Positions 28,440-37,871 of a DNA stretch of 64,000 bases are shown piece by piece. Both the position numbers and the translations under genes were made by a program. The notes below the pieces were generated by a model that did not search any database, had not been told where the DNA came from, and was given only the letters and a program-made list of their open reading frames with translations. The stretch is from Flexithrix dorotheae DSM 6795. Its GTDB lineage: Bacteria > Bacteroidota > Bacteroidia > Cytophagales > Flammeovirgaceae. The stretch spans positions 1 to 64,000 of the forward strand of contig NZ_KB903451.1 in assembly GCF_000379765.1 (NCBI RefSeq), given 5' to 3'. Numbering within the stretch: position 1 is the first letter of the stretch; the number at the start of each line of letters is the position of its first letter.

Positions 28440-31400
28440 TCATTTTTTTTGATTGGAGGCCAGGTTTTTTCTTGGATATTCACTTGGCAAAACCCCAAAT
28501 TGCCTTTTAAAGCATTTGGTAAAATAAGAAGGCGTATTAAATCCGGTCTGGTAAATAATTTCTTTCACAGACAGGTCCGTATTTTCCAGCAACTGGGCTG
28601 CTCTTTTCAGCCGCACTGTTCGGATAAATTCACTTGAAGATAAATCCGTAAGTGCTTTTATTTTCAGGTAAAAATGGCTTCGGCTCACTCCCATTTCATA
28701 GATGAGGGTTTCCACATTAAACTCAAAATCTGTCATGTGGGCTTCTACAATATCCACTGCCTTCTGGAGAAAAACTTCATCACTTCTGGTAGCCGTTACT
28801 TCGGCCGGTTCCATGATTACTTCCTTCCTGAATCGCTTTTTCAATTCCTCCCTGGCGCTTAGCAGATTTTTCACCTTTAGGCTTAAGGCTTCCATATTGA
28901 ATGGCTTGGTAATATAGGCATCCGCTCTTGTTTTTAAGCCTTCAATTTCCGATTCTTCTCCGGATTTGGCCGTCAATAAAATGATGGGAATATGGCTTGT
29001 CTTTTCATTGGTTTTGAGTTGATGGCAAAGTTCAAATCCATCCATCTGAGGCATCATGATGTCACTAATAATCAGGTCTGGTTTCATTGCCAGTGTTTTT
29101 TCCAAACCTTCTTTACCATCCTCAGCTTGAATAACTTCATAATTATCCTTAAGGCTTTCCTGCATAAAATCGCGAATTTCTCTATGGTCATCCACCACCA
29201 ATACCACTGGGTGGGTTTTATCCAGTTCCTTATTATCTTCAGGCTCTTTTACATAAAAATCAGCCTCAAGTAATTCTACCAGCTGAGCCGGCTGAGGCAC
29301 TTCATTTTGCACACCATTAAGTGTTTTTTTCTCTGATGAAACAACCTCTTTTTCCATCATTAAGGGAATGGAAATGGTAAATTCAGCACCCTTTCCTTTC
29401 TCACTTTTCACCTCAATTGTTCCGTTAAGCAATTCCACCAGATTTCGGGTAAATGCCAAACCAATTCCGGAACCTTCATTTTTCACTCTCTCCTTGTAAT
29501 CTGCCTGATAAAACCTTTCGAAAATATGGGAAATCTTTGACTGGGAAATCCCAACGCCATTATCCTGAACACGGATTTTTACCAATCGTTTTTTATTGTT
29601 TTTCTCAGGGTTTTCTATGCTTACATCCACTACAATCTGTCCTCCTTCCGGGGTAAACTTAAAGGCATTTGACAGTACATTATAAATAATTTTTTCCAGC
29701 TTATCCCGGTCGAATTTACTCCAAAATACTTCCTCCAGTATATTCACCCGGTAATCAATTTGCTTTTTATCGGCCAACAATTCAAATGGCTCAGTGACTT
29801 CCTGCATAAAATGCACAAAATCCCCTTCTTCCTCTCTAACCTGCATTCTCCCCTGTTCCATTTTTTGGAAATCAATTAACTGATTAACCAACCTCAATAA
29901 GAACCTGGCATTCCGTTGCATCAAACCAAACTGGCGTTTTTTCTCCATAGGACTACTTTCTTCATCCGATTTCAGTAGTTTTTCCAGGGGACCTAAAATT
30001 AAAGTAAGAGGAGTTCTGAATTCATGGGAGATATTGGTGAAAAACTTTAATTTCATTTGGTGCATGGCTTCTTCTTTTTCCTTATTCAGATGCTCCAACA
30101 CAAGGTCATGCTTTTCTCTAATGCCAATCAAAGTATATTTTCTAAAGGCCCAAAGCAGGAAAATGGTGATTAACACATATACAAAATAAGCCCATCCGGT
30201 TCTCCAGAAAGGAGGATTTATCGTGATATTTAAAGAAGCGGGATTTTCCGACCAGATACCATCATTATTGCTTGCCCTTACCAAAAACTCGTATTTCCCG
30301 GGGGGCACATTGGTATAAGTTGCAAAACGTTTTTCAGAATTTGTTTTAATCCAGCTATTATCAAAGCCTTCCAGTTTATATTCATACTGATTTTTAGAAG
30401 GAGCAGAAAAATGCAGAGCTGCAAATTCCAGGGAAAAACTATTATTAATATAATCCAGATCGATGTTCTCGGTATGTACAATACTTTTATCCAGAATTGT
30501 TTTCCCATTTATTTTTTCCCCTACATTTACAGACTGGTTATAAAATAAAAAATCGGTTATAACTACCTGTGGTTTATAAATATTATCCTTTATTTCTTCA
30601 GGATAAAAGGCATTAAATCCGTTGACCCCTCCAAAAATCATTTCCCCATCCTTCCTTTTAACGGCAGCAAGCTCACTGAATTCGTTACTTTGCAAACCAT
30701 CACTTTGATCATAATTTTTAAAGGTTTCGGTATCCGGGTTAAATTTAGATAATCCTTTATTGGTCCCAAGCCAAAGATTCCCTTCCTCATCCTCCAAAAT
30801 ACTTTTAATCACATTATTGGGTAAGCCCTCTGCCTCTCCATAATGCACAAAAGAATCCCCCGATTTTCCTTTCAGTTTATTTAATCCACCACCAAAAGTA
30901 CCAATCCATAAATCACCTTTTTTACTTTCATGCATTGCCAGAATATAATTATGGCTCAATGAAGTAGAATCTCCCTTTCGGTTAAAAAATTTTCTGAAAT
31001 TAGGTTTGGCTTTTGTCTTTTCTGTTTGGGTAAGCATATTTAGACCATTACCCGTACCTATCCATATATTCCCATCAGAATCCTCCAGAATACTTCGAAT
31101 AATATTATTGGATAAAGCCTGGTGATTGGAAGGATCATATTGGAAATTGGTAATCTCGATTTCTTTATGGCTATCCGGATCTTCAGTTCTGCGGAAAATT
31201 CCCTGATTATAAGTTCCAATCCATAAAATCCCTGATTGATCTTTGGAAAGGGAAAAAACTGATCCGCTATTCAGGTTTTGTGTATAGAAGGTAATATTTC
31301 CTTTTAATGGTTCTTTTAAGTGAATTTTTCCTAATCCTGTTGATTGCTGAGCGCCCACCCAGATAAAAGAATCACTACTTGTTTGGTTTTCACCCTCACA

Positions 31401-32624
31401 AATGGTAAAAACCCTTTGCGGTTCGGGCAAATAATCAAAATTACCATTGTAGTTATTTCCAAAACTTTCAGGTAAATAGCTGATTCCCCCTCCTTCTGTT
31501 CCTATCCATAAATTTCCAGAATGGTCTTCAAACAAGGCCCTAATCTTATTATAACTCAAACTACCACTTTCAGGTCCTTTTTTGATGTGTCTGAATTGTT
31601 TTTGGCCAGGATCAAAAATATTTACCCCTCCTCCGTTTGTCCCTATCCAGATCATTCCTGTCCTGTCTCTATACAAGGATACCACCACATTTTTGCTCAG
31701 GCTTTGCGCATTCATCAAATCATTTTGGAAAAGCCTGACATCCATGAATTGATTGTTACTATCCTTTTCTATCCAATAAATACCTCTATTTGAACCCGCC
31801 CAAACTTTCCCGTTTTCATCAATTTCCAGTGCTAAAACCGATTTATCAATTAATTGCAAAGGGCTTTCATTACTGTCTGGCTGATAAAAAAAACAGGCTT
31901 CTGTGGTCCCCACAAAATAATTTCCCAACAAATCTTCCCTTATGGCCCTGACTCCGGAATCGAAAACAGGATCAGAAATTTTTTCCACCAGGTTCCTTTC
32001 AGAATCTGTCAGTTTAAATAATCCATTGGAACCGCCTATCCATATAACACCTTTGCTGTCCTCATAAATACAATCTATTCCTCTGTCATTTGGGTTCTCT
32101 CCGGGTAAGGATATCCTCTCCACCATATATTCATTTGTGGTACCTGGAACACTTTTAATTTTATTCAGACCATGGCTGGTTCCTACCCAAACCAAACCTT
32201 TGCTATCTCCATAAATGCTCAGAATATAATTTCCCCAAAGGCTTTTTTCATTCCCCGGTTCATTTTTAAATTTCCTGAATGTTTCATTTCTGGAATCAAA
32301 AAGGTTGACACCATTGCCGGTTGTACCAATCCATACATTGCCTGCGGTATCTCCGGAAATGGCAAAAATCAAATTGCTGTTGATACTGGTAGAATCATTC
32401 TTTTTCGGTTTGAACAAGGAGAATTTGTAACCATCATATTTGTTCAATCCGTCATGCGTGCCGAACCACATGAAACCCTGCCTGTCCTGAAAAATAGCAT
32501 TGACATCATTTTGGGAAAGCCCTTCTTCTGTGGTAAGGTGCCTGAATTCCAGCTGGTTATGTTGAGCACATAACCAAAATGGAATAAGTAACTTGAATAA
32601 TATAATCAGACCAGTCTTTTTCAT
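28440..32624 (-). CDS. Hybrid two-component system regulator (HTCS)
   Basis: I start at 32624 (MKKTGLIILFKLLIPFW), which gives a signal peptide; the ATG at 32681 would bury it. The protein then has about 1394 residues. In order: a large periplasmic sensor of two-component-regulator propeller repeats (many of the form IWIGTxxGGL), a Y_Y_Y domain (FDNSWIKTN, YTNVPPGKYEFLVRASNNDG), one transmembrane helix, histidine kinase (FFTNISHEFRTPL, ATPase boxes VQDNGVGIS and GSGIGLAFTRNL), a receiver domain from about 1134 (DLIISDIMMPQMDGF, Asp near 1188), and an AraC DNA-binding domain at the end. HTCS proteins sense an oligosaccharide in the periplasm and switch on the adjacent uptake genes. It follows a sulfatase gene on the same strand. 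Confidence 0.93.
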   Translation of the reverse strand: MKKTGLIILFKLLIPFWLCAQHNQLEFRHLTTEEGLSQNDVNAIFQDRQGFMWFGTHDGLNKYDGYKFSLFKPKKNDSTSINSNLIFAISGDTAGNVWIGTTGNGVNLFDSRNETFRKFKNEPGNEKSLWGNYILSIYGDSKGLVWVGTSHGLNKIKSVPGTTNEYMVERISLPGENPNDRGIDCIYEDSKGVIWIGGSNGLFKLTDSERNLVEKISDPVFDSGVRAIREDLLGNYFVGTTEACFFYQPDSNESPLQLIDKSVLALEIDENGKVWAGSNRGIYWIEKDSNNQFMDVRLFQNDLMNAQSLSKNVVVSLYRDRTGMIWIGTNGGGVNIFDPGQKQFRHIKKGPESGSLSYNKIRALFEDHSGNLWIGTEGGGISYLPESFGNNYNGNFDYLPEPQRVFTICEGENQTSSDSFIWVGAQQSTGLGKIHLKEPLKGNITFYTQNLNSGSVFSLSKDQSGILWIGTYNQGIFRRTEDPDSHKEIEITNFQYDPSNHQALSNNIIRSILEDSDGNIWIGTGNGLNMLTQTEKTKAKPNFRKFFNRKGDSTSLSHNYILAMHESKKGDLWIGTFGGGLNKLKGKSGDSFVHYGEAEGLPNNVIKSILEDEEGNLWLGTNKGLSKFNPDTETFKNYDQSDGLQSNEFSELAAVKRKDGEMIFGGVNGFNAFYPEEIKDNIYKPQVVITDFLFYNQSVNVGEKINGKTILDKSIVHTENIDLDYINNSFSLEFAALHFSAPSKNQYEYKLEGFDNSWIKTNSEKRFATYTNVPPGKYEFLVRASNNDGIWSENPASLNITINPPFWRTGWAYFVYVLITIFLLWAFRKYTLIGIREKHDLVLEHLNKEKEEAMHQMKLKFFTNISHEFRTPLTLILGPLEKLLKSDEESSPMEKKRQFGLMQRNARFLLRLVNQLIDFQKMEQGRMQVREEEGDFVHFMQEVTEPFELLADKKQIDYRVNILEEVFWSKFDRDKLEKIIYNVLSNAFKFTPEGGQIVVDVSIENPEKNNKKRLVKIRVQDNGVGISQSKISHIFERFYQADYKERVKNEGSGIGLAFTRNLVELLNGTIEVKSEKGKGAEFTISIPLMMEKEVVSSEKKTLNGVQNEVPQPAQLVELLEADFYVKEPEDNKELDKTHPVVLVVDDHREIRDFMQESLKDNYEVIQAEDGKEGLEKTLAMKPDLIISDIMMPQMDGFELCHQLKTNEKTSHIPIILLTAKSGEESEIEGLKTRADAYITKPFNMEALSLKVKNLLSAREELKKRFRKEVIMEPAEVTATRSDEVFLQKAVDIVEAHMTDFEFNVETLIYEMGVSRSHFYLKIKALTDLSSSEFIRTVRLKRAAQLLENTDLSVKEIIYQTGFNTPSYFTKCFKRQFGVLPSEYPRKNLASNQKK

Positions 32625-32707
32625 CTTCACTTCACTAAGCTTTTTAGTCCATTTTCGAAAAATAACTAAAAAAAACCACAACTTCTAATAGAAAAAATCC
32701 CGATCTT

Positions 32708-34414
32708 CTATTCCAAATGAACATTACCCTCTTTTTCCATTTGGCTTTCCGTAGTATACCGAAGTACTTTTGAACTTCCTGTACCTCTGGCCATTTTTAA
32801 CTCCCTTTCCCAGGCTTTTCTCAATCTTTCCAATTCTGCCTGATGGTCCGGGTCATTTATCAGATTTGTTGTTTCAAATGGATCATTTTCCAGGTGAAAT
32901 AATTCTTCATAAACTGCTGGTTCACCTTCTAAAGAGGCTTCCACATAATATCTGTATTGGGCAATCCCTGCATCATGAACAGAATAAAGCATACTTTTCA
33001 TAGGGATGTTCATGCTTTTGGCTACTTCCATTTTAGTTAGGGCAGAAAGATTTTCATTTTTATAATACCTTATATATTTCCATTGCTTATCCTGAACGGC
33101 CTCGCATCTGGGGTTACCAAAATGAGTGGACCATAAGTTTTCTGTAAATAAATACTCCCTCACTGGCGATACATTTCCTTTTACAATTCCCGATAAATCC
33201 TTCCCCTGAAAAGATGCTGGAATTTCTATTCCGGCTTCAGCCAGCATAGTAGGAGCAATATCAATAGTTTGCACCAATTCCGCTACTTTTTTTCCTCTGT
33301 GTTTTTTCTGCACTAAAGGATTGTAAATGATCATGGGCACATGGGTGGTAATTTCGTAACACAAAGCTTTACCTCCCAATCCAAATTCCCCACTAAACAA
33401 ACCGTGATCTGAGGTGAAAATAATAATGGTATTTTCATCCAGTTTTAGAGAAGCCAGTTTTTCCCTAAGTTGTCCTATTAATCTGTCAATTCCCGTTACA
33501 GCCTGATACTGTCTGATTCTCCGCTCAATTAAAGTCTCAGGAGTATCAACAAAATCATAACCTGTCTGCCGGTTTTCCACCTTCAAAATTTCTTTGGGCA
33601 ATTTAGGATTTTTAATATCAGCTTTAGCCACATAATATTGGGGAAGGGAAATATTCTGATCTCTGTAAAGTGATTTATAAATATCCGGATCATCAGATTT
33701 CTGCTTCATCGTGCTTGTACTCGCGCTGTGAGGCAAATTGAAACATACAGACAAGCAAAATGGCTGATCTTTCGGACGGTCCTTTAAAAAATGTACGGCT
33801 CCTTCCAAATTCTTTTGGTTGTCCAGGAAATCACCAATCCCCTCTCCAATGATTTCCACCTGTGTATCGTAAGCAGATTTTTCAAATATTTTATGCCTGT
33901 CTTTTGGGTAAAAAGACAAATGTCCGTGACCGGCATACCAATAGTCAAAACTTTTTTCCATCAGTCCTGTTCCATAACCATTTTCTCCAATTGGTGCATG
34001 ATTTTTCCCTATATAACCCATATAATATCCCGCCTTCCGCATCAGCTCAGGATAAGAATTTTCCCAGGCTTCCGGTGCCACACTGGTCCCGGAGTTGAAA
34101 TTGACACCGTGTTTTCTTTCGAATTGGCTCAGGAAAATAGACACTCTGCTGGGGGTACAAATGGCACTGGTCACATGGGCATTGGTAAATAAAACACCTT
34201 CGTCAGCCAGTTTATCCAGATGAGGAGTCTGGATTTCTGTGTTGCCGGTACATCCCAACATGTCATAAGATTGATCGTCAGTCAGGATAAAAATGATATT
34301 AGGTTTTGAGCCCTGGCTTTGTCCTTTTACAATTCCAAAATTTGTAAAGATTAAAAAGGACAAACTAAGGAAAAAAGCAGTATTGAAAATTTCAGACTTA
34401 AAAACTATAACCAT
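32708..34414 (-). CDS. Type I sulfatase (formylglycine), exported, copy 2
   Basis: The protein has 568 residues with an N-terminal hydrophobic signal (about residues 10-30). The sulfatase signature CTPSR carries Cys86, converted to formylglycine. Metal and substrate residues sit in IIFILTDDQSYDMLG and in FTSDHGLFSGEFGLGGKAL, and GYYMGYIGKNHAP is the second signature. It is clearly a different subfamily from the copy at 24853: the C-terminal part, from YLFTENLWSTHF onward, is unlike it. It lies 28 bases after the FG-GAP gene and 83 bases before the HTCS gene, so it belongs to the SusC/SusD copy-2 operon. Its sulfate position specificity is unknown. Confidence 0.9.
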   Translation of the reverse strand: MVIVFKSEIFNTAFFLSLSFLIFTNFGIVKGQSQGSKPNIIFILTDDQSYDMLGCTGNTEIQTPHLDKLADEGVLFTNAHVTSAICTPSRVSIFLSQFERKHGVNFNSGTSVAPEAWENSYPELMRKAGYYMGYIGKNHAPIGENGYGTGLMEKSFDYWYAGHGHLSFYPKDRHKIFEKSAYDTQVEIIGEGIGDFLDNQKNLEGAVHFLKDRPKDQPFCLSVCFNLPHSASTSTMKQKSDDPDIYKSLYRDQNISLPQYYVAKADIKNPKLPKEILKVENRQTGYDFVDTPETLIERRIRQYQAVTGIDRLIGQLREKLASLKLDENTIIIFTSDHGLFSGEFGLGGKALCYEITTHVPMIIYNPLVQKKHRGKKVAELVQTIDIAPTMLAEAGIEIPASFQGKDLSGIVKGNVSPVREYLFTENLWSTHFGNPRCEAVQDKQWKYIRYYKNENLSALTKMEVAKSMNIPMKSMLYSVHDAGIAQYRYYVEASLEGEPAVYEELFHLENDPFETTNLINDPDHQAELERLRKAWERELKMARGTGSSKVLRYTTESQMEKEGNVHLE

Positions 34415-34442
34415 AAAATGAATTTTGTATGTTCGGTTAATT

Positions 34443-37400
34443 TTACAAAGGGTTTAATCTCATTTGAAATACCTGAAGGGATTGATTATTCCTACCTACA
34501 AGAAAGGACGCATTAGGCTGATTTTCCAACCTGATCCCCACCACTTTTTTAACTTCTCCTTTGAGTAACAATCCGGTTTTGAAAGGCGAAAGTGGATAAA
34601 ATGAGCCTCCAGCTCTTCCCAGTAACACCTGACCACAACTGGCATCGTTCCTAGGCGTTTCCACCTCCGATCCATACAGATTTCCGGCAATTAAAATATC
34701 CTTATATTCATCTCCATTATAATCTACGATTTCAATGGCATTAATAGAAGACAACTGGGTGCTATTGGGCAACTGATGAAAAACCATCCCTTCTTCTCCC
34801 TTATTTTCCAGCCAGTAATGAGCAAAAGTATTGGCTTGATAATGCAGCGCCTTTTCCAATATTTTCTCCCCATAAATATCGGCTAAGTTGGCACTGGCAA
34901 AGGCATCGAAAGTTTTGAACCTTTTGGCAATCACCGGAATCTGCTGTGAGGAACATTCTCTTCCTCTCAAGGGTAGTTTTTTACCTTTTTTAGTGGTGCT
35001 CAATACAATATCCATTCTGCCATTTTCATCAAAATCGTGGGCGTAAACCTCAAATGGAGCCTTATCTGAAGATTTGTATTTATAATTCAATCCCAGGTTT
35101 CCCGCCACAAAATCCAAATCGCCATCATTATCCAAATCGGCTGCTTTTAAGCTGTACCACCAGCCTTTCATCTTATCCGTCTGATAAATTTCAGAAACAT
35201 CTGTAAAACCAGTACCTTCATTTTTCAAAAGTAAAATGTGCGTCCACTCTCCGGCTACAATCAGATCAATTTGGCCATCTCCATCAAAGTCTGCCCACTC
35301 AGCAGAAGTTACCAAACCAAAATCCTTTAAAACAGGAGCAACTTCCATGGTCACATCGGTAAATTTTAATTGCCCGTTTTTACCTCCCTCATTCCTTAAA
35401 ATCAGGCTGGAGGGTGGAAAAGGATACTTTCCCGGGATTATTCTCCCCCCTACAAATAAATCCAGATCCCCATCATGATCAAAATCAGATGCGGCCACAC
35501 TTTGACCACTAATATCCATTTTGGGCAAACTATTCAGGCTTTTCTTAAACTGTCCATTTTCGTTGATATACAATCTATCCTGAAAAAAACCAGCATCTTC
35601 CATAGGATCATTTCCACCACTTACCACATACAGGTCCAGGTCTCCGTCATTGTCAAAATCTTCCAGTAATGCCCCTGTATCTTCCTGACGAAAATCTTCC
35701 GTCCAGGGGCCATCTTGTGGTTCAAATTTTCCCATGCTGTTTTGGATAAATAACTGGGCCTTTGCCCCACTGGCATTTCCGATAAAAAAATCTTCCAGCC
35801 CATCATTATTTACATCTCCCACACAAAGTGCCGGACCCATCTGAGAATTTTTATGGGGTAAAAGAGGTTCAGTAGCAAAGTCATTGAATTTGTCCTCCAC
35901 ATGGCTGAAATTTTGGGCAATGACTTTTTGCGAAATATCCTTAAACACCTTTTTTTGCTGCTTGTGGAAATCACCCTGAAATAAGGCATCTTTATAATCC
36001 AATTCCAAAAACTGATTGCTTTTTTGAGACCTTAGCACCTGAATTTTTTGATCTGGCCACAACACCTTTACTTCTTTTATCATTGCAGCATCTTTCAGCC
36101 CAAAGTGAAGCACAGGTTCCACACTGGATTGAAAACCTCTGGTAAGGGTCATTTCCTGTAATTGCTCCGAATCCTGCGTATTCACCCAAACTCTTGCTCC
36201 AATTCCAAGTGGATTCTTTTCACTTCCCTTCAGCTTTACTTTTAAATATTGATTACCATAATTTTCCGCCTTATTCTCCATCAGGGAAAGCTCAGCATCC
36301 AGGTTGTTAATGACCAGGTCAATATCCCCATCATTATCCAGGTCCCCATAAGCCACACCATTGGAAAATCCTTCTTCAGCCAATCCCCAATCTTTTGTGG
36401 TATTGGAAAATTTGAAATCTCCTTTATTTTGAAAAACATAATTACTGAGCGGTTGGCTGGGTAAAGCTTTAAAATCCTTTTCAGCATCTCCAAAAAATGC
36501 GGCATCACTGAATTTTGCCAGGACATCATTATTATTCACATCCCGTTTCATCCCATTGGTGATGAATACATCCTTGGCTCCATCATTATCCAGATCGATA
36601 AACAAAGCTCCCCAGCTCCAGTCAGTTGTGGCCAACCCGGCAAAGCGGGCAATATTTCCAAATTGCGGAATTCCCTCTTCATTGATCCCCTGGTTTATTT
36701 GCAAACTATTTTGCATATATTGGTAATGAAATCCAATTTCTACCCCCTGCCAAAAGGAGGAAGGACTCATAGAAGCCATATTGGTTTTAGATCGGTAATG
36801 GTCTTCAGGTGTCATATCTACCTGAAGAATATCTATAAGACCATCGTTATTGAAATCTGCAGCATCTGTGCCCATTCCGAACATGGAAGTTTGATTGGTA
36901 GCCGTTTTTATCACCTCTTTAAATGTACCATCCTTTTGATTGAGGTAAAAGTAATCAGGCACATTGAAATCATTGGAAATATAAATATCAGTCCATCCAT
37001 CATTATTGAAATCGGTTGTCACCAGCCCCAGCGATAAACCAAAGTTTCTCACGCCTGCCTGATCGGTGACATCGGAAAAAGTCCCATTTCCATTATTTTG
37101 GTATAAATGGCCGGAATCTTCCAATTTGTTCTCGTCCATTTTTAATTTGTAAAAGGAATTTCCCTGTGAAACTTTTACGGTAGGATAATTAGCTACAAAA
37201 ACATCGAGCAATCCGTCATTGTTATAATCGAAAAAGGAGGCCTGAATGGAGGCACTGGCATCATCAAGGCCGAATGTTTCAGCCTTTTCTGTAAAGGTAT
37301 TGTCTTTATTATTGATGAATAACTGGTTTTTTCCCGGCTTATCTTTTCCTGAAACACAGAGATAAATATCCAGCCAGCCATCATTATTGATATCAACCAT

Positions 37401-37757
37401 GGTGACTCCGGTGTACCAGCGGTTATCCCCGTTTAAATTTGATTTTTCACTGATATCTTCAAATTTCATGTTGCCCTTGTTGAGGTAAAGCTTATTAGGC
37501 ACCATGTTTCCGGTGACAAAAACATCGGATAAACCATCATTGTTAATGTCTCCTATGGCTACTCCACCACCCATATACAGGTAGGGAAAGGTATAATAAT
37601 TTAAAGTGTCATTTTCGATAATGTTATTGGAAAAGGTCATTCCGGAAAGGCTTGCCGGAACTTTACTAAACTGTTGGTCTGACATCACTCTCCCCTCTTT
37701 TTCACCACAGGAAAACAATGATAAACACAAGAAAATAAAGAGTAGTAAACGAGTCAT
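34443..37757 (-). CDS. Giant FG-GAP/VCBS-repeat lipoprotein with ASPIC/UnbV domain, copy 2
   Basis: The protein has 1104 residues and a lipoprotein signal peptide (LFSC, Cys17). Its layout is the same as the 11735 copy. A first set of FG-GAP loops (GDINNDGLSDVFV, VDINNDGWLDIYL, FDYNNDGLLDVFV, GDLDNDGDIDLVI) is followed by an ASPIC/UnbV domain (LGIGARVWVNTQDSEQLQEM to SSVEPVLHFGLKD) and a second set (GDVNNDGLEDFFI, SDFDHDGDLDLFV, ADLDNDGDLDFVA). It follows SusD copy 2 by 114 bases, with a hairpin in between, and precedes a sulfatase. Repeated association with SusC/SusD suggests a surface accessory for glycan capture; this is inference. Confidence 0.85.
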   Translation of the reverse strand: MTRLLLFIFLCLSLFSCGEKEGRVMSDQQFSKVPASLSGMTFSNNIIENDTLNYYTFPYLYMGGGVAIGDINNDGLSDVFVTGNMVPNKLYLNKGNMKFEDISEKSNLNGDNRWYTGVTMVDINNDGWLDIYLCVSGKDKPGKNQLFINNKDNTFTEKAETFGLDDASASIQASFFDYNNDGLLDVFVANYPTVKVSQGNSFYKLKMDENKLEDSGHLYQNNGNGTFSDVTDQAGVRNFGLSLGLVTTDFNNDGWTDIYISNDFNVPDYFYLNQKDGTFKEVIKTATNQTSMFGMGTDAADFNNDGLIDILQVDMTPEDHYRSKTNMASMSPSSFWQGVEIGFHYQYMQNSLQINQGINEEGIPQFGNIARFAGLATTDWSWGALFIDLDNDGAKDVFITNGMKRDVNNNDVLAKFSDAAFFGDAEKDFKALPSQPLSNYVFQNKGDFKFSNTTKDWGLAEEGFSNGVAYGDLDNDGDIDLVINNLDAELSLMENKAENYGNQYLKVKLKGSEKNPLGIGARVWVNTQDSEQLQEMTLTRGFQSSVEPVLHFGLKDAAMIKEVKVLWPDQKIQVLRSQKSNQFLELDYKDALFQGDFHKQQKKVFKDISQKVIAQNFSHVEDKFNDFATEPLLPHKNSQMGPALCVGDVNNDGLEDFFIGNASGAKAQLFIQNSMGKFEPQDGPWTEDFRQEDTGALLEDFDNDGDLDLYVVSGGNDPMEDAGFFQDRLYINENGQFKKSLNSLPKMDISGQSVAASDFDHDGDLDLFVGGRIIPGKYPFPPSSLILRNEGGKNGQLKFTDVTMEVAPVLKDFGLVTSAEWADFDGDGQIDLIVAGEWTHILLLKNEGTGFTDVSEIYQTDKMKGWWYSLKAADLDNDGDLDFVAGNLGLNYKYKSSDKAPFEVYAHDFDENGRMDIVLSTTKKGKKLPLRGRECSSQQIPVIAKRFKTFDAFASANLADIYGEKILEKALHYQANTFAHYWLENKGEEGMVFHQLPNSTQLSSINAIEIVDYNGDEYKDILIAGNLYGSEVETPRNDASCGQVLLGRAGGSFYPLSPFKTGLLLKGEVKKVVGIRLENQPNASFLVGRNNQSLQVFQMRLNPL

Positions 37758-37808
37758 AAGGGTGAAAGTTAAGGTTGCATTATTGAATACATGAAGGTAA
37801 GAAAATTC

Positions 37809-37842
37809 AAAAAAGGGCGCATTAGGAATGCACCCCTTTTTT
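37809..37842 (-). terminator. Terminator-like hairpin between susD and the FG-GAP gene (copy 2)
   Basis: The minus strand reads GGGGTGCATT, a short loop, AATGCGCCC, then TTTTTT. The stem has one internal mismatch and a full T tract, so partial or complete intrinsic termination is likely between SusD and the FG-GAP gene. The same junction in the first cluster also holds a hairpin (15171-15198). Confidence 0.6.
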
Positions 37843-37871
37843 ATATACTATAATTGAAACTAATAATTAAA

